This document shows positions 25,521 to 33,733 of a stretch of 35,874 nt of DNA, piece after piece. The DNA lies in assembly GCA_017507885.1 (NCBI GenBank), contig JAFVZY010000083.1:1-35874 (forward strand), read 5' to 3'. Numbering within the stretch: position 1 is the first letter of the stretch; every line of letters starts with the position of its first letter. The notes beneath the pieces are model-generated. The model was given only the letters and a program-made list of their open reading frames with translations, made no database searches and was not told the origin of the DNA. Source of the stretch: Candidatus Methanomethylophilaceae archaeon (lineage in GTDB: Archaea > Thermoplasmatota > Thermoplasmata > Methanomassiliicoccales > Methanomethylophilaceae). Both the position numbers and the translations under genes were made by a program.

Positions 25521-28049
25521 ATGGCCTCCGGACATTTCGACAAGAAGGTTTACAGGGATTATCGTCCCGGGGATGATTTCCAAGACCAGATCCGCAGGTA
25601 TTCCGACGTTCGGGGCAGGATGTGCGACCCTGATCTGACCGAGTATCACAATCCCGATTACAGCGTTCTTTCGAAGTCGCAATTGGCGTATTACCTTTAT
25701 TGGCGCGACATGCTGTCCGAAGGCCGGTGTCTTCCTGGTTGCAGGGGGTTCGCATCCCTCAGGATCGCGGAGATCATCAATTCGGACATGGATCCCCTGA
25801 AGGGTCTTTCCGAATTGAGGCTCATGGCCTCCAACCCGTCCCGTCTCGGCTCCGAACTGTTCCGTGCCAGAAGGGCGATGTTCGATTACGCCATCGTGAA
25901 CGGACTCCGTTTGGACCATGGTTATTCCATCGATCCCCTGGAGATGTCCATGGTGTATTCGGAGGTCTCCGAGTACCCCGCATGCATAGACGAGTCCTAC
26001 AATCTGCCTTTGCTGATGCGTTCATGGGACGATTCCTGGAAGGGGATAGAGACGGAACGCATACGGGCGTTGTTCATCGAATCCCTGCCCCGGGTGGATG
26101 TCCACATGAAGGAGGTCCATGGCAAATCCATCCGTGACATGTTCTCGACGGGTGTCGAGACGGTACTGTATTCGGTATTCGCCTCGGAGCCGTATTTCGG
26201 GGAGAGGGATTACGAGATCTCGTTCAGCAACATGGATGCCGATGGGCTGGCCTCCTACCTCCTTGGTCTCTACAAGTGTTGTGCCAGCGTCATCGCCAAG
26301 GATGCGGGGGTCAAGGGGCCGAACATACCCTTGGTCATCACCAAGGATGTCAGGTCGCTCGTTGCGGACCTGTTCCACGGGGTTGTGGAACCCTTTGTTC
26401 CCGGGGACAGGGCGCTTGGGACCGTTCGCACCCCGTTGTCCCATAGGGAGAGGATGATGAGGGAGATGGGGAAACATCTGGGATTGTGCGATGGGAAGCC
26501 TCCTGTTCTGTATTCCTCTCCGGATTGGTTCTGTTGCGACGGTATCGAGGGGATGTTGGAGGACATGCTGTTCTATTCCGTATCCAAGGGGGATCCCTGC
26601 CCCTATGTGCCGTCAAATGCGAGGTTCATCGATTACGCCAACCTTTCCCCGGAGGGGTTGCAGTATTATCTCTATTGGAGGACCATGTTCTTCCAGGGTC
26701 GGATTCTGGACTGTGACGACGGGTACCTCACGTTGTTCCTGTCCGAGGTCATCAACTCCTCCATGCCGCGCAAGGATGTCCTGGGCATCCTTCTCAGATT
26801 GGACGGGGCGTTCGGAAACACGAAGTACGGTGAATACGTCATAGGGCGGACGTTGTTCGATTTCACGGCCGTCAATGGAATCGTGATTCCCAAAACCGTA
26901 TCGCCCATGAGGGAGGCATCCACGAACATCATGATGAGGGCCTTCTTCGAGGGAGGGGACGTTCAACCGGACGGATCGTGCTATCGTTCCATCCATGACG
27001 CCTCTCGTTCCAGGAAGGTCGTCGAATACGATGCGGATCTGGTACGGATCCTGAACAGGGTCCTCATCAGGATCTCCCAATCCGATGATCCCGATTCCCG
27101 TTCCATGTACGGCATACTGGGGTGGGAGATGGTCCCGGAATACAATTATTCCATCATGCCCTATTCGTATCTGGCGTATCTCGGAACATATCACGACGTA
27201 TCGTTCAGGATCGGGATGTCGGATTTCCATTCCGCAGGTTGGTCCGCGAATCTCGTCGATCTGGCCACGTATGTCAGAAAATACATCGATCGTCCCTCTT
27301 CTCGTTCCAGATTGAAGGCACCCCGTGTGTTCGGAGTGGATGTCGCACCACTCGTTTCTGAGGAGGTGCGCATCATGGAGGGTCTCGATGACGATGGGAG
27401 GAGGGAGAAAGCCGTCGAATCCATGAAATTGGACATGGGTGCCGTGGAATCCGCCGAACGCGATCTCATGGAGGTGTCCGAGATGATGCATGTGGATGAC
27501 GACCAATCGATTCCGGATGACGTCCCGTCGAGGGAGCAGTCGTGCGTCATCGGCGAGGGCGATGACCCGTGGGCTGTGCTGTGGGATTCCATCGGGGAGG
27601 AGGGAAGGGTATACCTTCTCGAAGCCATGGAAGGGGCACGCGCCAAACCCCCCTTGGAGAGGAGGATCAACGATGCGGCCATGCGCATCATAGGCGATGT
27701 GGTGGTTCAGGACGGGTGCGTGTTGGATGATTACATGGATCGTTTGTCGTCCCTTGAGGAGGTGCACCGATGCCCGCACCGTCGAACCTGGCCGAATTGG
27801 AAACGAACCCGTACCATGGCGGAACGGGGCAGTATTGACAATACACCTCTCCGGAGTGTCCGTACGTCCCGTCCCGCATGGTGCATCCCCAATACCATCT
27901 TCTGGACAATGCCCGCCGGAGATACTATCTCTATTGGAGGTCCTCCGTTGCCCGTGGCTCATATCCTCCGACCGATGAGGGGTACATATGGTTGCACATG
28001 CACGAGTTGTTCTTCATCGATGATGATTTCAGGGAGAATCTCGCCATAA
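25521..28049 (+). CDS. TerB_N/TerB_C-type protein A with duplicated TerB_N-like unit
   Basis: A soluble protein of 842 residues as read, with no catalytic motif. Two TerB_N-like units are present: LAYYLYWRDMLSEGR...IAEIINS (from about 55) and LQYYLYWRTMFFQGR...LSEVINS (from about 380), each preceded by a Tyr/Pro-rich lead-in. A TerB_C-like tail follows: LDMGAVESAERDLMEVSEMM, then RRINDAAMRIIGDVV and CVLDDYMDRL (to about 742). TerB-type domains are known from tellurite-, stress- and phage-resistance systems. The last 95 residues or so are out of character, overlap gene B in another frame and end in the only terminal TAA besides the broken helicase. One base shift near 27740-27755 would end the protein at TGA 27755-27757, 12 nt before gene B's likely ATG 27770. 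The 3' end is therefore suspect. Confidence 0.75.
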   Translation: MASGHFDKKVYRDYRPGDDFQDQIRRYSDVRGRMCDPDLTEYHNPDYSVLSKSQLAYYLYWRDMLSEGRCLPGCRGFASLRIAEIINSDMDPLKGLSELRLMASNPSRLGSELFRARRAMFDYAIVNGLRLDHGYSIDPLEMSMVYSEVSEYPACIDESYNLPLLMRSWDDSWKGIETERIRALFIESLPRVDVHMKEVHGKSIRDMFSTGVETVLYSVFASEPYFGERDYEISFSNMDADGLASYLLGLYKCCASVIAKDAGVKGPNIPLVITKDVRSLVADLFHGVVEPFVPGDRALGTVRTPLSHRERMMREMGKHLGLCDGKPPVLYSSPDWFCCDGIEGMLEDMLFYSVSKGDPCPYVPSNARFIDYANLSPEGLQYYLYWRTMFFQGRILDCDDGYLTLFLSEVINSSMPRKDVLGILLRLDGAFGNTKYGEYVIGRTLFDFTAVNGIVIPKTVSPMREASTNIMMRAFFEGGDVQPDGSCYRSIHDASRSRKVVEYDADLVRILNRVLIRISQSDDPDSRSMYGILGWEMVPEYNYSIMPYSYLAYLGTYHDVSFRIGMSDFHSAGWSANLVDLATYVRKYIDRPSSRSRLKAPRVFGVDVAPLVSEEVRIMEGLDDDGRREKAVESMKLDMGAVESAERDLMEVSEMMHVDDDQSIPDDVPSREQSCVIGEGDDPWAVLWDSIGEEGRVYLLEAMEGARAKPPLERRINDAAMRIIGDVVVQDGCVLDDYMDRLSSLEEVHRCPHRRTWPNWKRTRTMAERGSIDNTPLRSVRTSRPAWCIPNTIFWTMPAGDTISIGGPPLPVAHILRPMRGTYGCTCTSCSSSMMISGRISP

Positions 28050-29896
28050 TGCGTGCCGTCAGGGAACATTATGCGACCGAGGATCCCGTATTGGACGCAT
28101 TCCTCGGAGACGTCATATTGAATTACATCGTGAGGGTCGGTGAACCCGTCCCGGATCTTCCGGACCTTTCCAAGGATATGAGGGGATTCCGCATATGTCA
28201 GATACTGTCGTCACCCACGTATCGTCCGTTGTCCGTTTCCGATTTGGAATCCATGTACAGGATGAGTTCCAAAGGATGGGATTCCTCGAAGGAACACATC
28301 GCCGATGTCGTCGGCAGGATACTCTGGCGGATGGGGGACGTGAAGGCGGTCGCAGGGGAAAGACATAACGTCCTGCATGTCCTGGAAGGCCATGGCGTGG
28401 CATCCCCTGAGATCAGGTTGTTCTTCAAGGACGATCCCTCGTTCGTCATGAGGTACGGCAACGTGTTCTACAGCAGATTCCGCAACATGGTCGGACGCAT
28501 AGTCAAAGCGGTGTACCACAGGATGCACAGGCCGGAATCGAAGGCCTGTTCCCAGGCGATGGCCGATCTTCCGTTGGGTGCCTTGGAGGTGTTCGAAGAC
28601 GAATTCGCAAGGACGGGTGCATTCGATCCGTTGCCACGTGTTCCGGAACTCCAACCGTATTGCACCTCCAACAAGGGATATTGGTCCAGTTCGGGCATCA
28701 AACTCTCACCCCCTAAAAGGGATGGGCATTGGCCGTCCTACAGATTCACGATGCGCATGGAGGCGTATTCCCGTCTGCCCCTGCCTCCTGGACCGATCAT
28801 CCCCTCCACGTCCCATCATCCCTCGTATTCGCGCATGTACGTTCAGGAGATGCAGTCCTTCTACGAATGGAGGCGGGTCGTGGAATCCGGTTCCATACCG
28901 AATCTCGATTCAGGTTATGCATGGCTCATGATGTCCGAGTTGTTGAACGACTCCACACGCGACCCATCGGAGAATCTGAAACCCATGCTGGCATGCTGTC
29001 GCATCATCGAGCATGACGGATGGGGCCGTGCAAGGGATGCCATGGCAGGGTATTGTCTGGTTCACGGTCTGGTCCCGGAAGGGTTCGATTTCGATATCTC
29101 TTCCGAACCGGTATCCGCATTGATGAGGCATCTCGTGATCAACGGGCGTTTTCCGGCATTGGGTCCCGGTGGGCTGAACCGTATAACGAAGATCAATCTG
29201 TCGTCCAGGGTGTGGGATTCCGTTCTGGCGGCCCTGAATGCCCTCTACGGTGACAAAGACTTCAGGGAGTCCCTGGACGAGCCGGGGGTGTCGGTGTTCT
29301 GCACCCTGTTCGACGGGTTCCCGTGCAGCATACCCAATTGGGAAGTGATCGTTCCGATGGCCAACGGACGGGCGTACAGGAATCTCACCAACGTCTGTCG
29401 CATCGTGAAATCGCTTCTCGATGACAATGGGGGTGTTTCCAATCCGAGGGGCTTCCCCAAGGAATGGAGATGCATCATTGAAAAGGCCTTGTTCGAACAT
29501 GATGTCAAGGCCCATGTGGCATCCCTTCCGGAACTGGTGTTGGATCAGAACGAGGTATCCCGTGCCGAGATGGATCTCGAAACCGTTTCAAGGATCATGT
29601 CCACCTCCGATTCCTCCGAGACCGATTCCGACGGGGCTCCGATAGCCGTTGTCGATACACATGTTGATGTTCCTCTCCCCTTGTCACTCCCGGAAGGGGG
29701 TTGGGAATCCTTCATGTCCCGTTTGGACGATGTACAGAGGGATTATCTCCACAAGGCCTTGAATGGGACCCCCACCAAAGCACGCATCGAGAAATCGATC
29801 AACGAGATGGCTTTGGAGGAGGTCGGGGACGTGATTCTGGAGGATGGAAACGTTTTGAATGATTATTCCGACGAGATTCTGAAGAGAATCGGGTGA
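27878..29896 (+). CDS. TerB_N/TerB_C-type protein B, paralogue of A with a 5' anomaly
   Basis: 672 residues from ATG 27878. TerB_N-like units start at about 15 (RYYLYWRSSVARGSY...MHELF) and 326 (QSFYEWRRVVESGS...MSELLN). A TerB_C-like tail has AEMDLETVSRIMS and SINEMALEEVGDVILEDG, ending in NDYSDEILKRIG. Homology to protein A extends upstream of this ATG: CPYVPS (27857-27874) precedes YYLYWR with exactly the same 16-residue spacing in both proteins. In-frame ATG 27770 has GGAGG at 27758-27762, but TGA 27836-27838 interrupts that frame. The true protein may thus begin at 27770 and contain a nonsense or recoded TGA (perhaps from TGG). No start codon lies between that TGA and ATG 27878, so the start given here truncates conserved residues. 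Confidence 0.72.
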   Translation: MVHPQYHLLDNARRRYYLYWRSSVARGSYPPTDEGYIWLHMHELFFIDDDFRENLAIMRAVREHYATEDPVLDAFLGDVILNYIVRVGEPVPDLPDLSKDMRGFRICQILSSPTYRPLSVSDLESMYRMSSKGWDSSKEHIADVVGRILWRMGDVKAVAGERHNVLHVLEGHGVASPEIRLFFKDDPSFVMRYGNVFYSRFRNMVGRIVKAVYHRMHRPESKACSQAMADLPLGALEVFEDEFARTGAFDPLPRVPELQPYCTSNKGYWSSSGIKLSPPKRDGHWPSYRFTMRMEAYSRLPLPPGPIIPSTSHHPSYSRMYVQEMQSFYEWRRVVESGSIPNLDSGYAWLMMSELLNDSTRDPSENLKPMLACCRIIEHDGWGRARDAMAGYCLVHGLVPEGFDFDISSEPVSALMRHLVINGRFPALGPGGLNRITKINLSSRVWDSVLAALNALYGDKDFRESLDEPGVSVFCTLFDGFPCSIPNWEVIVPMANGRAYRNLTNVCRIVKSLLDDNGGVSNPRGFPKEWRCIIEKALFEHDVKAHVASLPELVLDQNEVSRAEMDLETVSRIMSTSDSSETDSDGAPIAVVDTHVDVPLPLSLPEGGWESFMSRLDDVQRDYLHKALNGTPTKARIEKSINEMALEEVGDVILEDGNVLNDYSDEILKRIG

Positions 29897-29917
29897 TCAC
29901 CATCATGCATTCGACAG

Positions 29918-29937
29918 GTGTCGGATGAGTCCGACAC
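29918..29937 (+). terminator. Perfect hairpin after TerB-type gene B
   Basis: GTGTCGGA (29918-29925), loop TGAG and TCCGACAC (29930-29937) form an 8-bp perfect stem 21 nt after the stop. There is no T-run behind it, so termination is uncertain; it could be an attenuator or RNA-end structure. Confidence 0.35.
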
Positions 29938-30266
29938 GCTCAAGTATATCAATTATTGTGAAGTGCCTTCACATTTTCTGTCAATAGTGTCATTTGTTGC
30001 TTTACAAGGCATCGAATTTAACGGGGGTTGGGGGGAGGGGTTCTATTTTAGGACATATTTTAAATATGTGCTCTATGATAGAAAGCGTAAGGCCCGTTTA
30101 GTTTGTCGTTGCACCCGACATTCCCTAGGGTCTGACCATTCCCAGGCTAATGCCCCACGCATTCCCGTGTCGACATTTGCGATTCTTCGGAATCCCTCTT
30201 CGATATCGGCGACATGTTCCACCACAAGAGGGGTTCTGGGGATGGACTCCTTCTTTTCCAATCATC
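29938..30266. other. AT-rich gene-free stretch between gene B and the ATPase gene
   Basis: About 330 bp with no convincing gene. The first half is clearly richer in A/T than its surroundings (for example ATATTTTAAATATGTG around 30053-30068, which contains a palindrome CATATTTTAAATATG). A short minus-strand open frame at 30073-30261 begins with TTG and has no recognisable relatives. The region may be a control region or a junction scar. Confidence 0.3.
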
Positions 30267-30273
30267 ATATAAT
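30267..30273 (+). promoter_or_regulatory. TATA box of the ATPase-helicase pair
   Basis: ATCATATAATC is centred about 27 nt before ATG 30297, which implies a leaderless or very short-leader mRNA. The ATPase and helicase genes thus have a promoter separate from TerB-type genes A and B. Confidence 0.55.
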
Positions 30274-30296
30274 CAAGTTTCAGCATACCGTCCCTC

Positions 30297-31592
30297 ATGG
30301 CCCCCGACATTCCGAAAAGAACACTCATTACGATGATGAATGCCCTCTCCTCCGGTGTCGTCCCACGCAGGGGGCTGGAATACATCGCCGTCGGAAGGAA
30401 GAAGGAGACCGAGACGTTCGTACATGATCTCGATGACACTTCCGCTGGCGGAGGGGCATTCAGATTCATATCGGGTCGTTTCGGAAACGGTAAGAGTTTC
30501 ATGACGCAGATGGTCCGTAACAAGGCCTTGGATGAGAGGTTCATGGTCATGGATGCGGATCTCGCCATAAACCGCAGACTCACGGGATCCAAGAAGGAGG
30601 GCCTCAACACCTATGTGGAACTGGTCAAGAACATGGCTGTACGTACACGTCCCGATGGGGGAGCGTTGGAATCCGTCCTTCAGGAGTGGATATACTCCAT
30701 ACAGGAACGTCTGGGGGATTCCATGGGGGTCGATCCGGATGATGTGCCTCACGATGTGGTGGAGAAGGCTTTGAAGGAGTCCGTTTCGGGCATGAGCGCT
30801 CTGCCGTTCTATCAGGATTTCCTGAAGGTCGTCATGACGTATTGGAGGGAGTACATCGCAGGGGAGGACGATATGAAATCCCTGAGATGGCTTCGCGGGG
30901 AGATGGAACTGAAAACCGATGTCCGCAAGGCGTTCGGTATAAACGCGGTGATCAACGATGCCAATTGGTACGACTTCATCAAGATCTGGGCCGAGTTCGC
31001 CGTTCGCATCGGTTACAAGGGACTCGTGGTGTTCCTGGATGAGGCCGTGGTCCTTTACAAACTCCAGTCCAAGGTGTCCAGGGTCAACAACTACGAGAGG
31101 TTGTTGACGATGTTCAACGACATCATGCAGGGGAAGTCCTCGCATCTTTCCATCTATGTCTGTGGGACCCCCGAGTTCATAGAGGATGACAATCGCGGTC
31201 TGTACAGCTACGAGGCTTTGAAATCCAGGCTGGTGCAGGGGAGATACGAGAACGGCTACGACAACTTCCTCGGACCAGTCATCAATCTCAGACCTTTGAC
31301 CAACGAGGAGATATACGTCCTGCTCAGAACGCTCAGAAACCTCCATGAGAAGAGGTACGAGTACGATTCGGGTGTGGACGACGGGATGTTGGAGACCTAC
31401 CTCCGCACCGTTCTGTCATCCGTGATGTCCACGGAGATGATCACGCCCAGGGAGATCACCAGGGATCTCATCAGTCTTCTGGACACCCTCCGTCAGAATC
31501 CCGATGCGGATTTCTCGGAGATGGTCGTGGGAAGGGTGGTCAGGGCGGACCGCAATCCCGACGACGACCTTCTCGAGGATCTGGAGATATGA
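30297..31592 (+). CDS. DUF2791/BrxD-like P-loop ATPase
   Basis: A 431-residue AAA-like ATPase of the DUF2791 family, named BrxD when found in BREX phage-defence loci. Walker A is GRFGNGKS (60-67) and Walker B is VVFLDEA (D248, E249). The segment YVCGTPEFIEDDNRGLYSYE, followed by ALKSRL, is characteristic of the family, as I recall it. Many DUF2791 genes are adjacent to an Lhr-like helicase, and here the helicase gene starts within the stop codon (ATGA overlap), so the two are translated together. It probably powers or gates DNA sensing by the helicase. No methyltransferase, PglZ or BrxC gene is in the window, so this is not a standard BREX locus. Confidence 0.85.
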   Translation: MAPDIPKRTLITMMNALSSGVVPRRGLEYIAVGRKKETETFVHDLDDTSAGGGAFRFISGRFGNGKSFMTQMVRNKALDERFMVMDADLAINRRLTGSKKEGLNTYVELVKNMAVRTRPDGGALESVLQEWIYSIQERLGDSMGVDPDDVPHDVVEKALKESVSGMSALPFYQDFLKVVMTYWREYIAGEDDMKSLRWLRGEMELKTDVRKAFGINAVINDANWYDFIKIWAEFAVRIGYKGLVVFLDEAVVLYKLQSKVSRVNNYERLLTMFNDIMQGKSSHLSIYVCGTPEFIEDDNRGLYSYEALKSRLVQGRYENGYDNFLGPVINLRPLTNEEIYVLLRTLRNLHEKRYEYDSGVDDGMLETYLRTVLSSVMSTEMITPREITRDLISLLDTLRQNPDADFSEMVVGRVVRADRNPDDDLLEDLEI

Positions 31593-33733
31593 TAGACAGA
31601 TTCAGGGAGTTGCCATGGTTCCTGAAGGAATACGTCCACGAGAATCGTTGGTCCGGGTTCCGTGATGTCCAGGTGAAGGCGTTCGACGTCCTTTTCGGAG
31701 GGGACGACCATCTGTTGATATCCTCCGGGACATCCAGCGGCAAGACCGAGGCCGCGATGTTCCCCGTGGTCTCGTCCCTGTACAACAACCATCCATGTTC
31801 GGTGGGTGCGTTGTACGTGGGGCCGTTGAAGGCACTGATCGACGATCAGTTCTCCAGATTGACCCCGATGCTCAAGGATTCCTACATAACGGTCACGGGT
31901 TGGCACGGCGATGTCTCCCGGGAGGCCCGTAACCGTCTTATCGACAATCCTTCAGGAATCCTTCAGATAACCCCCGAATCCCTTCAGAACATCATCGCCA
32001 CCCGCACGGATGATCTGGAGAGGTTGTTCGGGGATCTTCGTTTCATAATCATCGACGAGGTCCATGCGTTCATGGATTCCGATAGGGGTTCCCAATTGTT
32101 GTGTTGTCTCGGGAGATTGGAGGCCGTGGCAGGCTGTGAACCACGCAGGATAGGACTCTCGGCCACGGTGGCCGACGTCGATTCCGCCGCCGATTGGATA
32201 TCGGCCGATACCGGTCGTTCCACATCGGTGGTGAGTGACGATGCCGTTTTGGACAGGATGGTGGATATAAGGTATTTCCAGGTCCCCGTCGCGGATCCGG
32301 ATGATGATGGATTGGCCCGCAAGAAGGCTGTGAACCGTTATTACCAATCCCTGTACGGGTCGGTCCGTGGAAGGAACTGCATCGTATTCACCAACAGCAG
32401 GTCGACGGCTGAAAAGACCGCACGCTCCCTCTCCGTCATGTGCAGGGCGAAAGGCGATCCCGACAACGTCTCCGTTCATCATGGGAGCATATCCAGGGAG
32501 TATCGCATGGCGGCGGAGTCCGCGTTGAAGGACCGGTTCCACAGCAGCATCACTGTGGCTACGGTGACTTTGGAACTGGGTATAGACGTGGGCGGCTTGG
32601 ACACGGTGGTCCACGTGGGGCCTCCGGTGAGTTGTTCCAGTCTCGTTCAGAGGTTGGGTCGTACGGGGAGACGCGGCGGCCATCAGAGCATGGAGCTGTA
32701 TTGCATAGACGATGATGCCGAGGGCTGGGCGGTTCTGGATGGGGTGTCCATGAATCTGGTGAAGGCGGTGGCCATGACCACGCTGACGTTGAATGACCGT
32801 TGGACCGAACCGGCAAGGGCGGATACCATGCCGTTCGGACTCCTGTTCCATCAGACCCTGGAGTACATGAGGTCGGGGATAGGTTGCAGATTCTCATCGT
32901 TGGTATCGGATGTCCTTTCCCTGTATCCTTTCCGCAACATATCGAAGGAGGATTATGCCGTTCTGGTCAAACACATGATCTCGTCCCACGTCATTTTGAA
33001 GATGGGGGATGGGACGCTTCTTCTGGATGACGGAGGGGAAAGGATGACCTTCGATCGGGAGTTCTGTTCCGTCTTCACCGTCCGTAGGGAGATCGATGTC
33101 CGTTTCGAAGGGAAGTCCGTCGGATCGATACAGAACCTTCCCGAGAAGGACGACCTCATACAGTTGGCCGGAAGGGTGTGGGCGGTCGTCGATGTGGATC
33201 GTGACGGTCTGTTCGTGGATGTGGTGGAGTCCGACGGTTCGACCCAGACGGTTTGGAGATCATCGATGAACGGTGTGCACACGAGGGTCATGCAGAGGAT
33301 GAGGGATGTCCTGTTTTCGGACGAGGAGTATCGTTTCCTAGATTCCGCCGCACGCTCCCGTTTGAACACGGACAGGGCGTTCGCCCGTGCGGCCGGAATG
33401 GACGAGGTGTTTCACGATGCGGGGGATCGCGTGGTGGTGTATCCATGGGTAGGATCGGTGGCGTTCGACACCCTTTATAGGGTCGTATCGTCGATCCCGG
33501 AGGTTTCCCATGTGTCCCAGAGGCCGCCTTACAGGATGGATGTGTTCACACGCCTCTCCGTGGATGATCTCAGGGATGAGGTCATGCGTAGGTCCCGGAT
33601 GGATCCGGGGTGTTTCATCACCCCGGAGGATCGTCTGATCCATGGCAAATACGATGTCAATGTCCCCGAGTCCCTTCTCATGAAGGGTTTCAAGGCCGAC
33701 AGGATGGACTTCTCCTTCCGTGACCACATTTGA
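31589..33733 (+). CDS. BrxHI/Lhr-like superfamily II DEVH helicase
   Basis: A 714-residue superfamily II helicase resembling the Lhr-like BrxHI group. Motif I GTSSGKTEA is at 47-55, motif II DEVH at 156-159, motif III SATV shortly after, and motif VI QRLGRTGRRGG at about 354-364. The C-terminal 300 residues contain no second helicase core and probably bind DNA or the partner ATPase. It overlaps the DUF2791 gene by 4 nt, so the pair forms one translational unit. Its 3' end overlaps, in opposite orientation, the end of the choloylglycine hydrolase gene by 44 bp (33690-33733), so no intergenic terminator separates them. Confidence 0.88.
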   Translation: MIDRFRELPWFLKEYVHENRWSGFRDVQVKAFDVLFGGDDHLLISSGTSSGKTEAAMFPVVSSLYNNHPCSVGALYVGPLKALIDDQFSRLTPMLKDSYITVTGWHGDVSREARNRLIDNPSGILQITPESLQNIIATRTDDLERLFGDLRFIIIDEVHAFMDSDRGSQLLCCLGRLEAVAGCEPRRIGLSATVADVDSAADWISADTGRSTSVVSDDAVLDRMVDIRYFQVPVADPDDDGLARKKAVNRYYQSLYGSVRGRNCIVFTNSRSTAEKTARSLSVMCRAKGDPDNVSVHHGSISREYRMAAESALKDRFHSSITVATVTLELGIDVGGLDTVVHVGPPVSCSSLVQRLGRTGRRGGHQSMELYCIDDDAEGWAVLDGVSMNLVKAVAMTTLTLNDRWTEPARADTMPFGLLFHQTLEYMRSGIGCRFSSLVSDVLSLYPFRNISKEDYAVLVKHMISSHVILKMGDGTLLLDDGGERMTFDREFCSVFTVRREIDVRFEGKSVGSIQNLPEKDDLIQLAGRVWAVVDVDRDGLFVDVVESDGSTQTVWRSSMNGVHTRVMQRMRDVLFSDEEYRFLDSAARSRLNTDRAFARAAGMDEVFHDAGDRVVVYPWVGSVAFDTLYRVVSSIPEVSHVSQRPPYRMDVFTRLSVDDLRDEVMRRSRMDPGCFITPEDRLIHGKYDVNVPESLLMKGFKADRMDFSFRDHI

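Noticed and set aside
27836-27838. Selenocysteine decoding of the TGA in gene B
   Set aside because: Selenocysteine is not known in Methanomassiliicoccales and TGA is the normal stop of all genes here; a Trp codon mutation or error is simpler.
26613-27962. 449-codon minus-strand open frame opposite TerB-type gene A
   Set aside because: The plus frame has clear repeated domain motifs; the minus frame has none.
30073-30261. 62-codon minus-strand open frame (from TTG) in the AT-rich junction
   Set aside because: Reads somewhat protein-like but begins with TTG, lacks a properly spaced promoter or SD, and matches nothing I know; a gene remnant remains possible.
29918-30427. 169-codon plus-strand open frame overlapping the ATPase start
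   Set aside because: It crosses the TATA box and overlaps the first part of the DUF2791 gene in another frame; no family features.
25521-33733. Complete BREX locus
   Set aside because: No PglX methylase, PglZ, BrxC or BrxL-type gene is present; only the BrxD-like and BrxHI-like pair is shared.
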